This document shows positions 52,533-60,372 of a stretch of 64,000 bases of DNA, piece after piece. A program made the position numbers and the translations under genes. Within the stretch, counting starts at the first letter, position 1. Each line of letters opens with the position of its first letter. Origin of the DNA: Lentisphaeria bacterium (GTDB lineage: Bacteria; Verrucomicrobiota; Lentisphaeria; Victivallales; Victivallaceae); contig CAAGDG010000074.1 of NCBI GenBank assembly GCA_900768515.1, positions 1 through 64,000 of the forward strand. The letters are read 5' to 3'. The notes beneath the pieces are model-generated. The model saw nothing but the letters and a program-made list of their open reading frames with translations. It was not told the origin of the DNA and did not search any database.

Positions 52533-53069
52533 ATGGCAGACCTCGCAAAATCCAAGACCGCGGCCAATCTCGCCTACGCATTCGCAGGAGAATCCCAGGC
52601 GCGCAACAAGTACACCTATTTCGCCAGCGTTGCCCGCAAGGAGGGGTATGAGCAGATTGCGGCGATCTTCGAAATGACCGCCAACAACGAGAAGGAGCAC
52701 GCGAAGCTCTGGTTCAAGGAACTCGGGCTGCTCGGCGACACCGCGGCCAACCTCAAAGCCGCCGCCGAGGGCGAGCACGAGGAGTGGACCGACATGTACA
52801 AGCGGTTCGCGGAAGAGGCACAGGCCGAGGGATTCGAGGCGCTTGCCCGGAACTTCGAACGGGTTGCCGCCATTGAAAAGCGTCATGAGGAGCGCTACCG
52901 CAAGCTGCTGGCGAATGTCGAAAAGGGGGAAGTCTACGTCAAGACCGGTCCGAACCGCTGGGAGTGCCGCAACTGCGGCCACGTCTACTACGGAGAAAAG
53001 GCGCCGGAGGTTTGTCCGGTCTGCAAGCATCCGCAGGCGTTCTTCGAGATCGAAGCTCAGAATTACTGA
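52533..53069 (+). CDS. rbr: rubrerythrin, conventional domain order
   Basis: 178 residues with the di-iron ferritin-like domain first (AFAGESQARNKYTYFA, NNEKEHAKLWF, AAAEGEHEEW, IEKRHEERYRKLL) and rubredoxin last (CRNCGHVYYGEKAPEVCPVC, two CxxC pairs). It reduces hydrogen peroxide in anaerobes. AAGGAG precedes the ATG. Together with the reverse rubrerythrin at 20.2-20.8 kb it shows investment in oxygen defence. It is a single-gene unit with a strong terminator. Confidence 0.95.
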   Translation: MADLAKSKTAANLAYAFAGESQARNKYTYFASVARKEGYEQIAAIFEMTANNEKEHAKLWFKELGLLGDTAANLKAAAEGEHEEWTDMYKRFAEEAQAEGFEALARNFERVAAIEKRHEERYRKLLANVEKGEVYVKTGPNRWECRNCGHVYYGEKAPEVCPVCKHPQAFFEIEAQNY

Positions 53070-53091
53070 GATTTTCCGGATTCTGCAATGG

Positions 53092-53120
53092 CCGCCCGCG
53101 AAATGCGGGCGGTTTTTTTT
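53092..53120 (+). terminator. terminator of the rubrerythrin gene
   Basis: CCGCCCGC, 5-base loop, GCGGGCGG, then eight T. Confidence 0.95.
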
Positions 53121-53339
53121 CTTCCCGACGGTCCCTGGCGCAAATCAGGGCAGTCACAAAAATCCTGATCAGCCGGCGGCCCTCTCATTGTCGAAGCGTT
53201 CCATATCGACCGCAACGCCGCCGGCTTTTATACGAGCGGTTCGGTTCCTGAGGAACTTCTTTCTCAAATCTGTGTACAGGAGATTCGGCATATCATAATC
53301 GGCGGCGCTTCCCGTCCGGACCGGCTCCACCGCAAACCT

Positions 53340-53830
53340 TGCTCCGGTATTTCTTTCCACTTGACTTTTCGCCGGAAGAGGTTATATTAATGTCAGGTTT
53401 GGACCCAGTGTCTCTAGCGGCGTCTGCAGCATTATCGGCGCTGAGCGGTTCAAGGGGGCTGGTTCGCTGCTTGCCAGCTGATATTACAGGGGAACCTTCT
53501 TGAGAAATCTTGTTCGGCTTACTCGCGGTATATCGCCAAACCTGTTTTCCTCTTGTTGTATAATGTCTTTGGTCTACCGGGAACGCCGTTACGACGGAGT
53601 AGAATCCATCCTCTTTCCGAAGTTCCAGCACGCCGACATTGCGCGGTTTTGATTTCGTGACAAGTTCGAGCCGGATGGCATTTCCCCGTTTGGAAGCGTA
53701 AATCTGATTGGGCTTCCCGAAAATCCCGGTGAGAAAGTCGGAGAGATCATAACCGCGCGCTTCGAGTTCCGTGCCATGCTGATTCCAGAGATGGGCAAGA
53801 CCGAATCCGGCATGATTTTTTGTACAATTA
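53340..53830 (-). repeat. duplicated block, copy 1
   Basis: DNA-level relative of 54750-55215. Long matching stretches include GGCTTCCCGAAAATCCCGG-type sequence around 53705, TGAGCGGTTCAAGGG, and the linker sequence near 53361. Identity is interrupted by substitutions and small indels. Confidence 0.7.
53355..53390. repeat. linker repeat, copy 1
   Basis: TTGACTTTTCGCCGGAAGAG followed by GTTATATT. On the minus strand it encodes NITSSGEKSSG. On the plus strand it reads as TTGACT, 16-base spacer, TATATT, which is promoter-like. Confidence 0.75.
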
Positions 53831-56626
53831 CATTCCGCTCTCCTGCGCGAGCGCGGCATTGATCGCCTCGACGCCGTGCCGCCGGAGGTAGTCGACGATC
53901 TCGGCGTCGGACCTGGTCATCGCCGGGCCGACGAATGGCCGCAGCAGGGCGACGATGTCGCTCTCCTCGTCGGCGGAGAACTCCGACGCGGAAAACAATA
54001 CGTCCGGATAATTTTCTTTGTATTTGAATCCGAGCAGATCTTCCACCGGCTTGAATTTTTCAAAAAACGCGCTAAATTGAATTTCAGGTGATCGCCCGGG
54101 TAATGCCGCTTTCGCCACGCTTTCCCCGGTTGCTTCGGCATCCGGGGAATTTTTCTGTCCGGAGGAGTTTTCCGCGCGCAGTTCGGCGATTTCGAGATTA
54201 TGAGCTTCGAGAGTATAAAAAACGGTTGCACCGCTTCTTTTCTCGCGTACGGTCATTTTTACGCCGTAAACGGCGTCGCCGTACCGCATGGCAGAATAGA
54301 ACCGGTGAATTTGCACGGCGATTTCCCTGTTGGTCCCATATCTTTCGTTTTTGGCATATACATGCCAGTCCCGATGGCTGGCTCCGAGCCTTGCGTGTGC
54401 GAGGAGTGGTTCGATGTTGTGAAGCGCTGCGGCGTGAATTTCCGGCGGAGTTCCGTCTGAAGTGGTTTCGGAGACGGCTTTCCCGGAACCTGCCTCGTCG
54501 AGCGACCCATGTGAAATGATGGCAACCGGCATATTCTGTTCAAGATTCCGGATGATGAATTTGCCGTTTCCGTCTTTGATTTTGGCTGCGATTTCCGCTT
54601 GCGCGCCGCTTACGGTCTTTCTTTCCAGCGGGACGGAGATCACGGGGATGGGGGCGTCCGCGGCGAGCATGGTATTTTCCTGATAGCTCGAATGATCGAT
54701 TTTCCGTGCACTCCGAATGCGGTTTTCCACCGGCTCCACCGCAAACCTTGCTCCGGTTTTTCCACTTGACTTTTCGCCGGAAGAGGTTATGTTATTGTTA
54801 GTTTGGATTCCTCGATCTTCTAGCGGTGGCTGCAACCGTTGATCGCCACTGAGCGGTTCAAGGGACTGGGTTCGTTGCTTGCTCTTGGTATGAGCTGATC
54901 CCTCATACGTCCAAATCTTATTACCCCGAAATTGATGTGAGTCTTTTTCAATCGGAAACGCTGTTACGACGGAATAAAATCCCTTCTCTTTCCGCAATTC
55001 CAAAACGCCGGGATTGCGCGGCATCGATTTTGTGACAAGTTCGAGCCGGATATTATCACCTTGTTTTGAGGCGTAAATCTGATTGGGCTTCCCGAAAATT
55101 CCGGTGAGAAAGTCGGAGAGGTCGTAACCGCGCGCTTCGAGTTCCGCGCCGTGCTGATTCCAGAGATGGGCAAGCCCGAACCCGGCATGATTTCCGAAAT
55201 GTTTCCCCTTGAGGAGTTTGATCGGCAATGCTTCGAGTCCGAGTTCCTTTCCGGCCTCGGCCATTTCCGGGGTGATTTCGCCCCACACCTCCGACCCTTC
55301 GGAGGTCAGAATCGGGGTGTTTTCGGAGATGGTTCCATCCTCCAGAATCTCCCGCGCGGTGAAATCCCCCCGCCGCCCGGAAATCCCGAAAATCGTCTCT
55401 CCATTCTCATTGACCAGAAACAGGATCCCGCCACTTGACTTTTCGCCGGAAGAAGTTATATTGCTTCTCAGGAAGTCGGCGACAGTTCCGGCTTTTCGAG
55501 AATCGGGATTCTTCACATTCGGGTGCTCGCTTGCCTTGGCATTTTCGCCTTGTCGCACCGAGTCCGGAGAAGCGGCGTCATCGTCGCGAGTCAACCGATT
55601 CTCTCTTTTTTTATACTGTGCTTCCGTAATCTCATGAGCGGAACGGATTTGATTGCGATTTCCGGAGACCTTCGGGTTGATTTCAATCCGATAAAACTTC
55701 CCTGATGAAACGTCTTGGCGGACAAATGTAAGATTTCCATTAATACGCCCTGCCGGTTCCGGATCATCGAGAACAAACTCCACCACGGCCCGCACCTCCT
55801 CCGGCGATGAGAAATATTCCGGATGCCGTCCGTACAGGAATTCGTAATCCGCATAAATCCCATTCCCCTGCAGCCTGTTTCTCTCCATGAAACCTGCGGA
55901 ATGGGGGACATTACCGTCTCGAAGCTGATTTCTTTCTCCGGCCGTATTTGGAGCCCCCTCGCGACGGAGTGCGGCGGCAAATCGAGGGTCATCCGGAGTG
56001 ACGATCCTTCCGGCATTCCGGCGGCGGCGTCTCGCGGCGCGAGCGGAACGTGCGAGCAGGGTTTCGATCTCGCGGTCGGTCATGCGGACTTCCCGCGTAA
56101 ACGGCAGGTGTTCGGCCATCCACATGCGGATGGACTGCAAAAATTCCTTCCACCAGTTCGGCTTCGGCGCCTTCGTTTCGGCGATTCTGGCGACATACTC
56201 CTCCGCGGCAATCCGCTGATCCTCCTCGGTTTCGAGACTGATCCGGCCGCTCCCGAGCGTCTCCCCGGTCTCCGGATCGATCTCCGCCACCCGCTCACGG
56301 GTGGGGAAATTCAGCTCGGCGACCCGGTCGAACAGCGGTTCGTTGAAGTGTTCCCGGTAGATGTTGTCGAGAATGGAATTGAGCTTCCCGTCATTCGGAA
56401 ACAGCAGCCGCAGCCCGTTGTGTCCGATCACCTCATGCAGAACCGTCCGGGGAACCTCCGACGGGCGAACCCGGCCGGCGTCGATCCAGACCGTGTCGCG
56501 GAAAAAAAACGCTTTGGGAATCCGCGTTGAGCCGAATCGAGTTTCGATCTCCGCCCTGACCTCGGCGGGATATTCCTCCGGATTCATCACGATCTCGAAG
56601 TTCACCCCGCGAAACTGCGCCGCCAC
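53828..56626 (-). CDS. phage-type polyvalent protein fragment (zincin plus toxin-like modules)
   Basis: About 932 residues open, read leftward. Residues 1-190 contain TVLHEVIGHNGLRLLF, an HExxGH metallopeptidase motif, a later EEYVARIAE and a WWKEFLQSIRMWMAEHLPF segment. This order is known from phage and plasmid polyvalent proteins. Next comes a module with FLYGRHPEYFSS and FYRIEINPKVSGNRNQI (about 245-340) and a second with NHAGFGLAHLWNQHG and GFYSVVTAFP (about 470-570). Both resemble phage-encoded Barnase/EndoU/RelE-like nuclease domains. Then follows a polyvalent-associated domain with AALHNIEPLLAHA (about 730). ITSSGEKSSG linkers sit between modules. The first codon is a GTG without ribosome-binding site and the frame stays open to 56956, so the true 5' end is lost. 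Probably a nonfunctional prophage remnant. Confidence 0.6.
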   Translation of the reverse strand: MAAQFRGVNFEIVMNPEEYPAEVRAEIETRFGSTRIPKAFFFRDTVWIDAGRVRPSEVPRTVLHEVIGHNGLRLLFPNDGKLNSILDNIYREHFNEPLFDRVAELNFPTRERVAEIDPETGETLGSGRISLETEEDQRIAAEEYVARIAETKAPKPNWWKEFLQSIRMWMAEHLPFTREVRMTDREIETLLARSARAARRRRRNAGRIVTPDDPRFAAALRREGAPNTAGERNQLRDGNVPHSAGFMERNRLQGNGIYADYEFLYGRHPEYFSSPEEVRAVVEFVLDDPEPAGRINGNLTFVRQDVSSGKFYRIEINPKVSGNRNQIRSAHEITEAQYKKRENRLTRDDDAASPDSVRQGENAKASEHPNVKNPDSRKAGTVADFLRSNITSSGEKSSGGILFLVNENGETIFGISGRRGDFTAREILEDGTISENTPILTSEGSEVWGEITPEMAEAGKELGLEALPIKLLKGKHFGNHAGFGLAHLWNQHGAELEARGYDLSDFLTGIFGKPNQIYASKQGDNIRLELVTKSMPRNPGVLELRKEKGFYSVVTAFPIEKDSHQFRGNKIWTYEGSAHTKSKQRTQSLEPLSGDQRLQPPLEDRGIQTNNNITSSGEKSSGKTGARFAVEPVENRIRSARKIDHSSYQENTMLAADAPIPVISVPLERKTVSGAQAEIAAKIKDGNGKFIIRNLEQNMPVAIISHGSLDEAGSGKAVSETTSDGTPPEIHAAALHNIEPLLAHARLGASHRDWHVYAKNERYGTNREIAVQIHRFYSAMRYGDAVYGVKMTVREKRSGATVFYTLEAHNLEIAELRAENSSGQKNSPDAEATGESVAKAALPGRSPEIQFSAFFEKFKPVEDLLGFKYKENYPDVLFSASEFSADEESDIVALLRPFVGPAMTRSDAEIVDYLRRHGVEAINAALAQESGM
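53922..53965. repeat. 44-base direct repeat, copy A
   Basis: Matches 56875-56918 at 41 of 44 bases. On the minus strand it encodes ESDIVALLRPFVGP in the C-terminus of the polyvalent protein. Confidence 0.85.
54750..55215 (-). repeat. duplicated block, copy 2
   Basis: In-frame copy of the nuclease-like module within the polyvalent gene; partner of 53340-53830. Confidence 0.7.
54760..54795. repeat. linker repeat, copy 2
   Basis: Same sequence as copy 1 through GCCGGAAGAGGTTAT, then GTT. It encodes NNITSSGEKSSGK. The plus-strand reading is TTGACT, 16-base spacer, TATGTT. Confidence 0.75.
55429..55464. repeat. linker repeat, copy 3
   Basis: TTGACTTTTCGCCGGAAGAA then GTTATATT. It encodes NITSSGEKSSGG between the first and second nuclease-like modules. 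Homology to the other copies is limited to this linker. Confidence 0.75.
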
Positions 56627-56956
56627 GGACGAAACCGCGTCGACGGTGTCCTGCGGATTGTGCGGAAGACGGGAAAAGTTCCGGATGTTCCGTTCCGCCT
56701 CGGCGGCCTTGCGGATCTCCTCTTCGGTCGCGCCTTCCCGCGCCTCGGATTCGATTGCGACGGTTTCCGGAGAGGGATCGGCGTCGGCGTTGTTCCGAAT
56801 GAATTCCTCCTCGACGATGTTGCGCGCGACGCTCTCGGCGTCGGCGATGTTTCCGGCGTCGGAGAGTTTCTGCAGCCGGGCCAGCGAATGGCCGCAGCAG
56901 GGCGATGATGTCGCTCTCCCCGTCGGGGTTTCTCCTCTTCCCGGCGGGCGAAGGGA
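56627..56956 (-). pseudogene. broken 5' end of the polyvalent gene
   Basis: The frame of the polyvalent protein continues upstream without a start codon. It encodes plausible helical sequence (ARLQKLSDAGNIADAESVAR, then EEEFIRNNADAD) up to about 56880. Beyond that the meaningful frame changes: GESDIIALLRPFAGP, a repeat of the gene's own C-terminal motif, is open in another frame. The stop bounding the first frame is the stop codon of the isomerase pseudogene at 56957. This is a rearranged, non-coding junction. Confidence 0.6.
56875..56918. repeat. 44-base direct repeat, copy B
   Basis: Partner of 53922-53965, 2953 bases away in the same orientation, with 3 mismatches. On the minus strand it encodes ESDIIALLRPFAGP, out of frame with the downstream open frame. 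Confidence 0.85.
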
Positions 56957-57838
56957 TCAGAAAACAATGAAATCGCCGCCGCGGCACTGTTTCAGATAGT
57001 GCAAGACATGGACCTGACCGGTCATTTCAAGCTCACCCCGATAAACCGGATCATGCCACCCTTCAATGTCGATGGCACCGGTATAACCGATCCAGCGCAA
57101 TTCTGAAATAACGTCGGTTCAGTTGCAATCTCCGAAACCGGGGGTGCGGTGCCAGACGAAGGACTCCCTGCCTCCCAATCCCGTGCCGCGCAATCAGGTC
57201 CCGCCGGATGGTGGCATCCTTGCCGTGGAGATGAAAGAGGCGATTCCGCCACTCCCGAATCTGCGGCAGCGGATCGATCAGCTGGGTCATCTGGTGGCAA
57301 GGCTCCCACTCCAGACCGACATTGTCCAGCGCAACAGCGTCGAACATCAACTCCCAGGCGTCGGGATTGTGGGCAAGATTCCAGCTGCCGCGATACCAAT
57401 CCCCGTGCATCGGACAATTTTCCCAGGCGATGCGGACGTTTTTCGCGGCGGTACGCTCCGCCAAGGGTGCCGGACCTCTTTGAACCGGGCAATATTCTCC
57501 GGGATCGGAACATCGGGCAGCCGGCAGGTAAACCCGGAAACGATGTCGCAACCGAACAGCGGAGCACAGTCGATCAGATGCGCGATGCTCTCCCGGGCGA
57601 CTTCTCCTTCCTCGTTCTCCGGCAAAGGATTACCGAAAAAGGACACCGCTGAAATCTTCACCTTCCCCGCCTCCGCCACCGGCCTGACCTCCTCGGCCAG
57701 CCGTGCCGGATCAACGCCGTTGAAACTATGCCAGTAGTTCAACGTGAAACGTTCAAACCCGAGCGCAATCAGTTTGCGCAAATTGGCGACACGCTCCGGT
57801 CCGGCGGGATTCATGGTGCCGATGAGAATCTGTTGCAG
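56957..57838 (-). pseudogene. sugar phosphate isomerase/epimerase, inactivated
   Basis: Remnant of a xylose-isomerase-like TIM barrel protein of about 293 codons. Recognisable parts are ILIGTMNPAGPERV and GFERFTLNYWHSFNGVD at the start, WENCPMHGDWYRGSWNLAHN and DNVGLEWEPCHQMT in the middle, and AIDIEGWHDPVYRGELE with LHYLKQCRGGDFIVF at the end. The first part is in one frame. An apparent single-base loss near 57470 moves it to a second frame. A compensating change near 57155 restores the first. A TGA at 57119-57121 then replaces the expected Trp codon. The usual start is a CTG at 57838 after AAGGGG. It follows the Gfo/Idh gene by 15 bases and once formed an operon with it. Confidence 0.85.
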
Positions 57839-57853
57839 GAAATCGTCCCCTTA

Positions 57854-58867
57854 TTATATGGTTATCAAAACTTCTTTTCCGGTTTCCGCACTGCGGATCG
57901 CCCCCTCGACCATGGCGAACGAACGAATGTTGTCGGAACTGGCGGTCTGCGGCGTTCCGCCACGCTTGACGCAATGGAGAAATTCGTCAATGCAACCGGC
58001 GTGGCCGGTGAATTTCAGATGGCGAAGACGCGGTATGAAAGGTTTCACTACATCGTGAAATCCGCCCCGCGCCGCCACGGTTTCACCGAAAATCCGGTCG
58101 TGGATCCAGCGCGCACTGCCCTCGGTCCCGACGGCCCGCCAGTCGCACTCCCAGCTGGTGGAACACCCCTCGGCGCACCAGCTGCCACGGTAAGTGAAGA
58201 CGACGCCGCCGGTCATGGTGAAAACCGCCACCGCGCTGGCTCCGTGACGAAACCAGGAACCGATGGGATTCCACTCCCGGCAGAAGACTTTGACCGGATC
58301 GCAACCGGAAATCAGCCGCGCCTGGTCGAAGGTGTGGATCGCCATGTCCAGCAGCAGAACGTGTTCCATGAGATCGCGGAATCCGCCGAAATGGGCTCCC
58401 AGATAAAAATCGGCGTCCAGCGTGGTCAACTGTCCGATGCGTCGGGCGACCGCCTGTTGAAAGGTGACGATCTCATTCTGATAGCGCCGGTTCTGAATGA
58501 CTGCATGAATCCGGCCGGCGGCCGCGGCCGCGGCGATGAGCTCCCGGACCTGATCGGTGGATTCAGCGACCGGTTTTTCACTCAGAACATGACAACCGTG
58601 AGCCAGGGCGCAGATGGCGTTGCCGAAGTGCGCTTTCGGAATCGAACAGTCCAGCAGCACGTCGAAGGTATCCGCCTCGAACGCCGCTTCCAGCACCGGA
58701 TAATACCGGGCGTCCAGATGGTATTCCCCCATCCGTCTGGCCGCGTTTTCCCGGACCGGATCGACGACGGCGGCGACGGCGATATCACTGCGGTGCGACA
58801 GCGCCTCCAGCCAGACTTTTGAAATACTGCCCGCGCCCGCCAGGACCGCTCGTAATTTCCGCCTCAT
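57854..58867 (-). CDS. Gfo/Idh/MocA-family oxidoreductase
   Basis: 337 residues, apparently intact. The nucleotide loop is VLAGAGSISKVWLE (8-21). LSEKPVAEST carries the catalytic-site EKP motif. LLLDMAIHTFDQARL carries the conserved histidine region. AGGAGG lies 5 bases before the ATG, so an in-frame start 54 bases further upstream is rejected. Its former operon partner, an isomerase, and the divergent AraC-type regulator are both pseudogenes, so this gene may be in transition to decay. Confidence 0.85.
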   Translation of the reverse strand: MRRKLRAVLAGAGSISKVWLEALSHRSDIAVAAVVDPVRENAARRMGEYHLDARYYPVLEAAFEADTFDVLLDCSIPKAHFGNAICALAHGCHVLSEKPVAESTDQVRELIAAAAAAGRIHAVIQNRRYQNEIVTFQQAVARRIGQLTTLDADFYLGAHFGGFRDLMEHVLLLDMAIHTFDQARLISGCDPVKVFCREWNPIGSWFRHGASAVAVFTMTGGVVFTYRGSWCAEGCSTSWECDWRAVGTEGSARWIHDRIFGETVAARGGFHDVVKPFIPRLRHLKFTGHAGCIDEFLHCVKRGGTPQTASSDNIRSFAMVEGAIRSAETGKEVLITI

Positions 58868-58939
58868 GGCCACCTCCTGAACTTGCCTTTGATCTCTGTA
58901 TAAAATAATGTATGACATCAAAAGAATAAAACAAGGCGG

Positions 58940-59393
58940 AGTATGAAATTATCCTCGGCAGTCCTGACGTAAACCGGAATGAGCCGGAGTTCTTCTCCGT
59001 ACATCTGCTGTTGCACCCGCCGTGTCGTCCCGCCGGGGAACGACGGGAGGAGGCGATTCGCAACGTGTAAACTACCTCAACAACCACTTCTCCCGCAAAA
59101 TCACCGTTGAAGACGCGGTACGCATTGCGGGAATCAGCCGGAGCGCCCTCTTTCTGCGCTTTCCTGCGGAGAACAGCATGACTGTCAGCCGCCACCTCAA
59201 CCGTCGGCGGCTGGCTGCGGTCGAATGGCTGGTCGCCTCCGGCATTCCCCGGGAAGAGGTGGCGCAGCGCTGTGGTGAGAATCCCATTGCTGACGGAAAA
59301 ACTGGAAACAGGGTGTCGGGCGCAACCATCCGCTTCCGGCCCGGCGCCGTATATCCGGAACAGAGATCGGCGACAAGTTCACCGTTTTCCTAA
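58940..59393 (+). pseudogene. AraC-family regulator remnant
   Basis: The first codons (ATG after GGCGGAG at 58940) run into a TAA after nine residues. A second frame holds EFFSVHLLLHPPCRPAGE up to a TAA. A third frame gives VNYLNNHFSRKITVEDAVRI, then AGISRSALFLRF and WLVASGIPREEVAQRCG, the double helix-turn-helix of an AraC DNA-binding domain. The sensor domain is missing. It is divergent from the Gfo/Idh gene, as expected of its former regulator. The AT-rich gap between them has ambiguous promoter-like sequences on both strands. Confidence 0.75.
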
Positions 59394-59508
59394 ACGGCAA
59401 GCCGACAGCCGCATTCGAGTCCGTTCTCCGTCGCGTCATCCGGCAGATTCCGCAGTTTTCTCCATGAATGCTCTCCGTAAAGCAAGAGGTATTTTGAAAC
59501 AGCCCGCA

Positions 59509-59814
59509 TTACCCGTGACGACATCCGGCAACCCCGCCCTCCGCCGCCTCCGGCATGGTCAACCGCTCCAGTTCCGCCAGGTTTTCCAGGGCCTCTTCGC
59601 GGCAGCTGCCGCACATTTCCGGAGAGGGAGACAGCGAACCGCACACCGCCGGACGCTCCGGAGAACCGAAGAGCCGGCAGCGGAACTCCCGATCCAGGTT
59701 CACGCACGGCACTCCTGCCGGCTTGCCCTCCGGCATCCCCGGGATCGGCGACGAAATCGAGGGAGCGATGCAGCAGGCACCACAACCGGGACGGCATTTG
59801 AAAATCTGTTTCAT
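59509..59814 (-). CDS. YkgJ-like cysteine-rich metal-binding protein
   Basis: 101 residues with KCRPGCGACCIAPSI at the start, then PCVNLDREFRCRLF, CGSLSP and MCGSCREEA. This cysteine pattern is that of the YkgJ/UPF0153 group, thought to bind zinc or an Fe-S cluster; no enzymatic role is established. It starts at the only suitable ATG with a weak ribosome-binding site. The 115 bases between it and the AraC remnant show nothing. It lies downstream of the tRNA and its terminator. Confidence 0.78.
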   Translation of the reverse strand: MKQIFKCRPGCGACCIAPSISSPIPGMPEGKPAGVPCVNLDREFRCRLFGSPERPAVCGSLSPSPEMCGSCREEALENLAELERLTMPEAAEGGVAGCRHG

Positions 59815-59975
59815 ACGATAACCGTTTCCATTATTCCGAAGGTCAACGCAATGGAAACAATTGCACTTCAGAGATTTTCAGGTCCGCTCCGGACAACCCC
59901 CGACAATTTGCATCGACCGGGAGCCGGCCCCGCGCATTCCAACGGCGGGATCGAAAACCCGTTCTCCGGAACAAA

Positions 59976-60004
59976 CAATAAAAAAAGCCAGTCTGCGACT
60001 GGCT
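59976..60004 (-). terminator. terminator of the initiator tRNA gene
   Basis: On the minus strand AGCCAGTC, GCA loop, GACTGGCT, then TTTTTTATT, 12 bases after the encoded CCA. Confidence 0.93.
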
Positions 60005-60015
60005 GGAAACGCAAT

Positions 60016-60090
60016 TGGTAGCGGGAGTAGGAATCGAACCTACGGCCTTCAGGTTATGAGCCTGACGAGCTACCACTGCTCCATCCCGCA
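60016..60090 (-). tRNA. initiator tRNA-Met (CAU)
   Basis: 75-nt cloverleaf with anticodon CAT in loop CTCATAA and an encoded CCA. D stem GAGC/GCTC, T stem GTAGG/CCTAC, acceptor GCGGGA/TCCCGC from position 2. Position 1 is T and position 72 is T, so the first pair is absent, the hallmark of initiator tRNA (usually C1-A72). A11-T24 in the D stem is also initiator-type. The anticodon stem is TCAGG/CCTGA: two of the three usual G-C pairs remain and the first (29-41) is A-T. It has its own promoter and terminator. Confidence 0.93.
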
Positions 60091-60106
60091 ACGTTTCAAT
60101 ATTATA

Positions 60107-60134
60107 AATATAGCACGATACAGAATCTTTTCAA
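60107..60134 (-). promoter_or_regulatory. promoter of the initiator tRNA gene
   Basis: Minus-strand TTGAAA, 16-base spacer, TATATT, about 10 bases before the mature tRNA end. Confidence 0.75.
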
Positions 60135-60372
60135 GCCGGTAAAGGTCATTAATCCGGTTTATTTTCTGAAAATCGTCGTTTCCCGGTTTCGGACCGGAAG
60201 AAAACAACCCTGCTTCTCTTCCGTATCCTCCCCGCCTCCTGGCAGGGGAACTCGGTTTCCAACGGGAATCCCGGTTCGATCTGCGACGCCGGCTTCCGGC
60301 ATCCGCGCAGCCGGTCGAATATTAATTTTCCGTTAAATTTTGATGAACCGTGAAAAAAAATGCCGTTCTCCG
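60135..60372. other. gene-free spacer
   Basis: Between the tRNA promoter and the DUF2062 promoter. I see no open frame, repeat or hairpin with a T run here. Confidence 0.6.

Larger units (their letters stand above)
53169..53859 (-). pseudogene. truncated, frameshifted copy of a nuclease-like toxin module
   Basis: Second copy of the module found at 54.75-55.2 kb inside the large polyvalent gene. An open frame (53293-53859) resumes the module at NHAGFGLAHLWNQHG without its first 70 or so residues. Its only ATG overlaps the end of the upstream gene. It runs to NITSSGEKSSGK. There an insertion of about 4 bases relative to the paralogue shifts the frame; the matching continuation (TGARFAVEPV, then a tail ending MERFDNERAAG) is open in the next frame at 53169-53360. 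Truncation plus frameshift mark decay after duplication. No ribosome-binding site is seen. Confidence 0.7.

Noticed and set aside
53121..60015. Complete prophage or integrative element
   Set aside because: No integrase, capsid, portal, terminase or conjugation genes and no clear att sites around the tRNA; only one polyvalent-protein fragment is present.
59861..60142. Open frames across the tRNA on both strands (plus-strand GSGSRNRTYGLQVMSLTSYH, minus-strand RQAHNLKAVGSIPTPATNC)
   Set aside because: These peptides are translations of the tRNA gene itself, a well-known source of spurious protein annotations.
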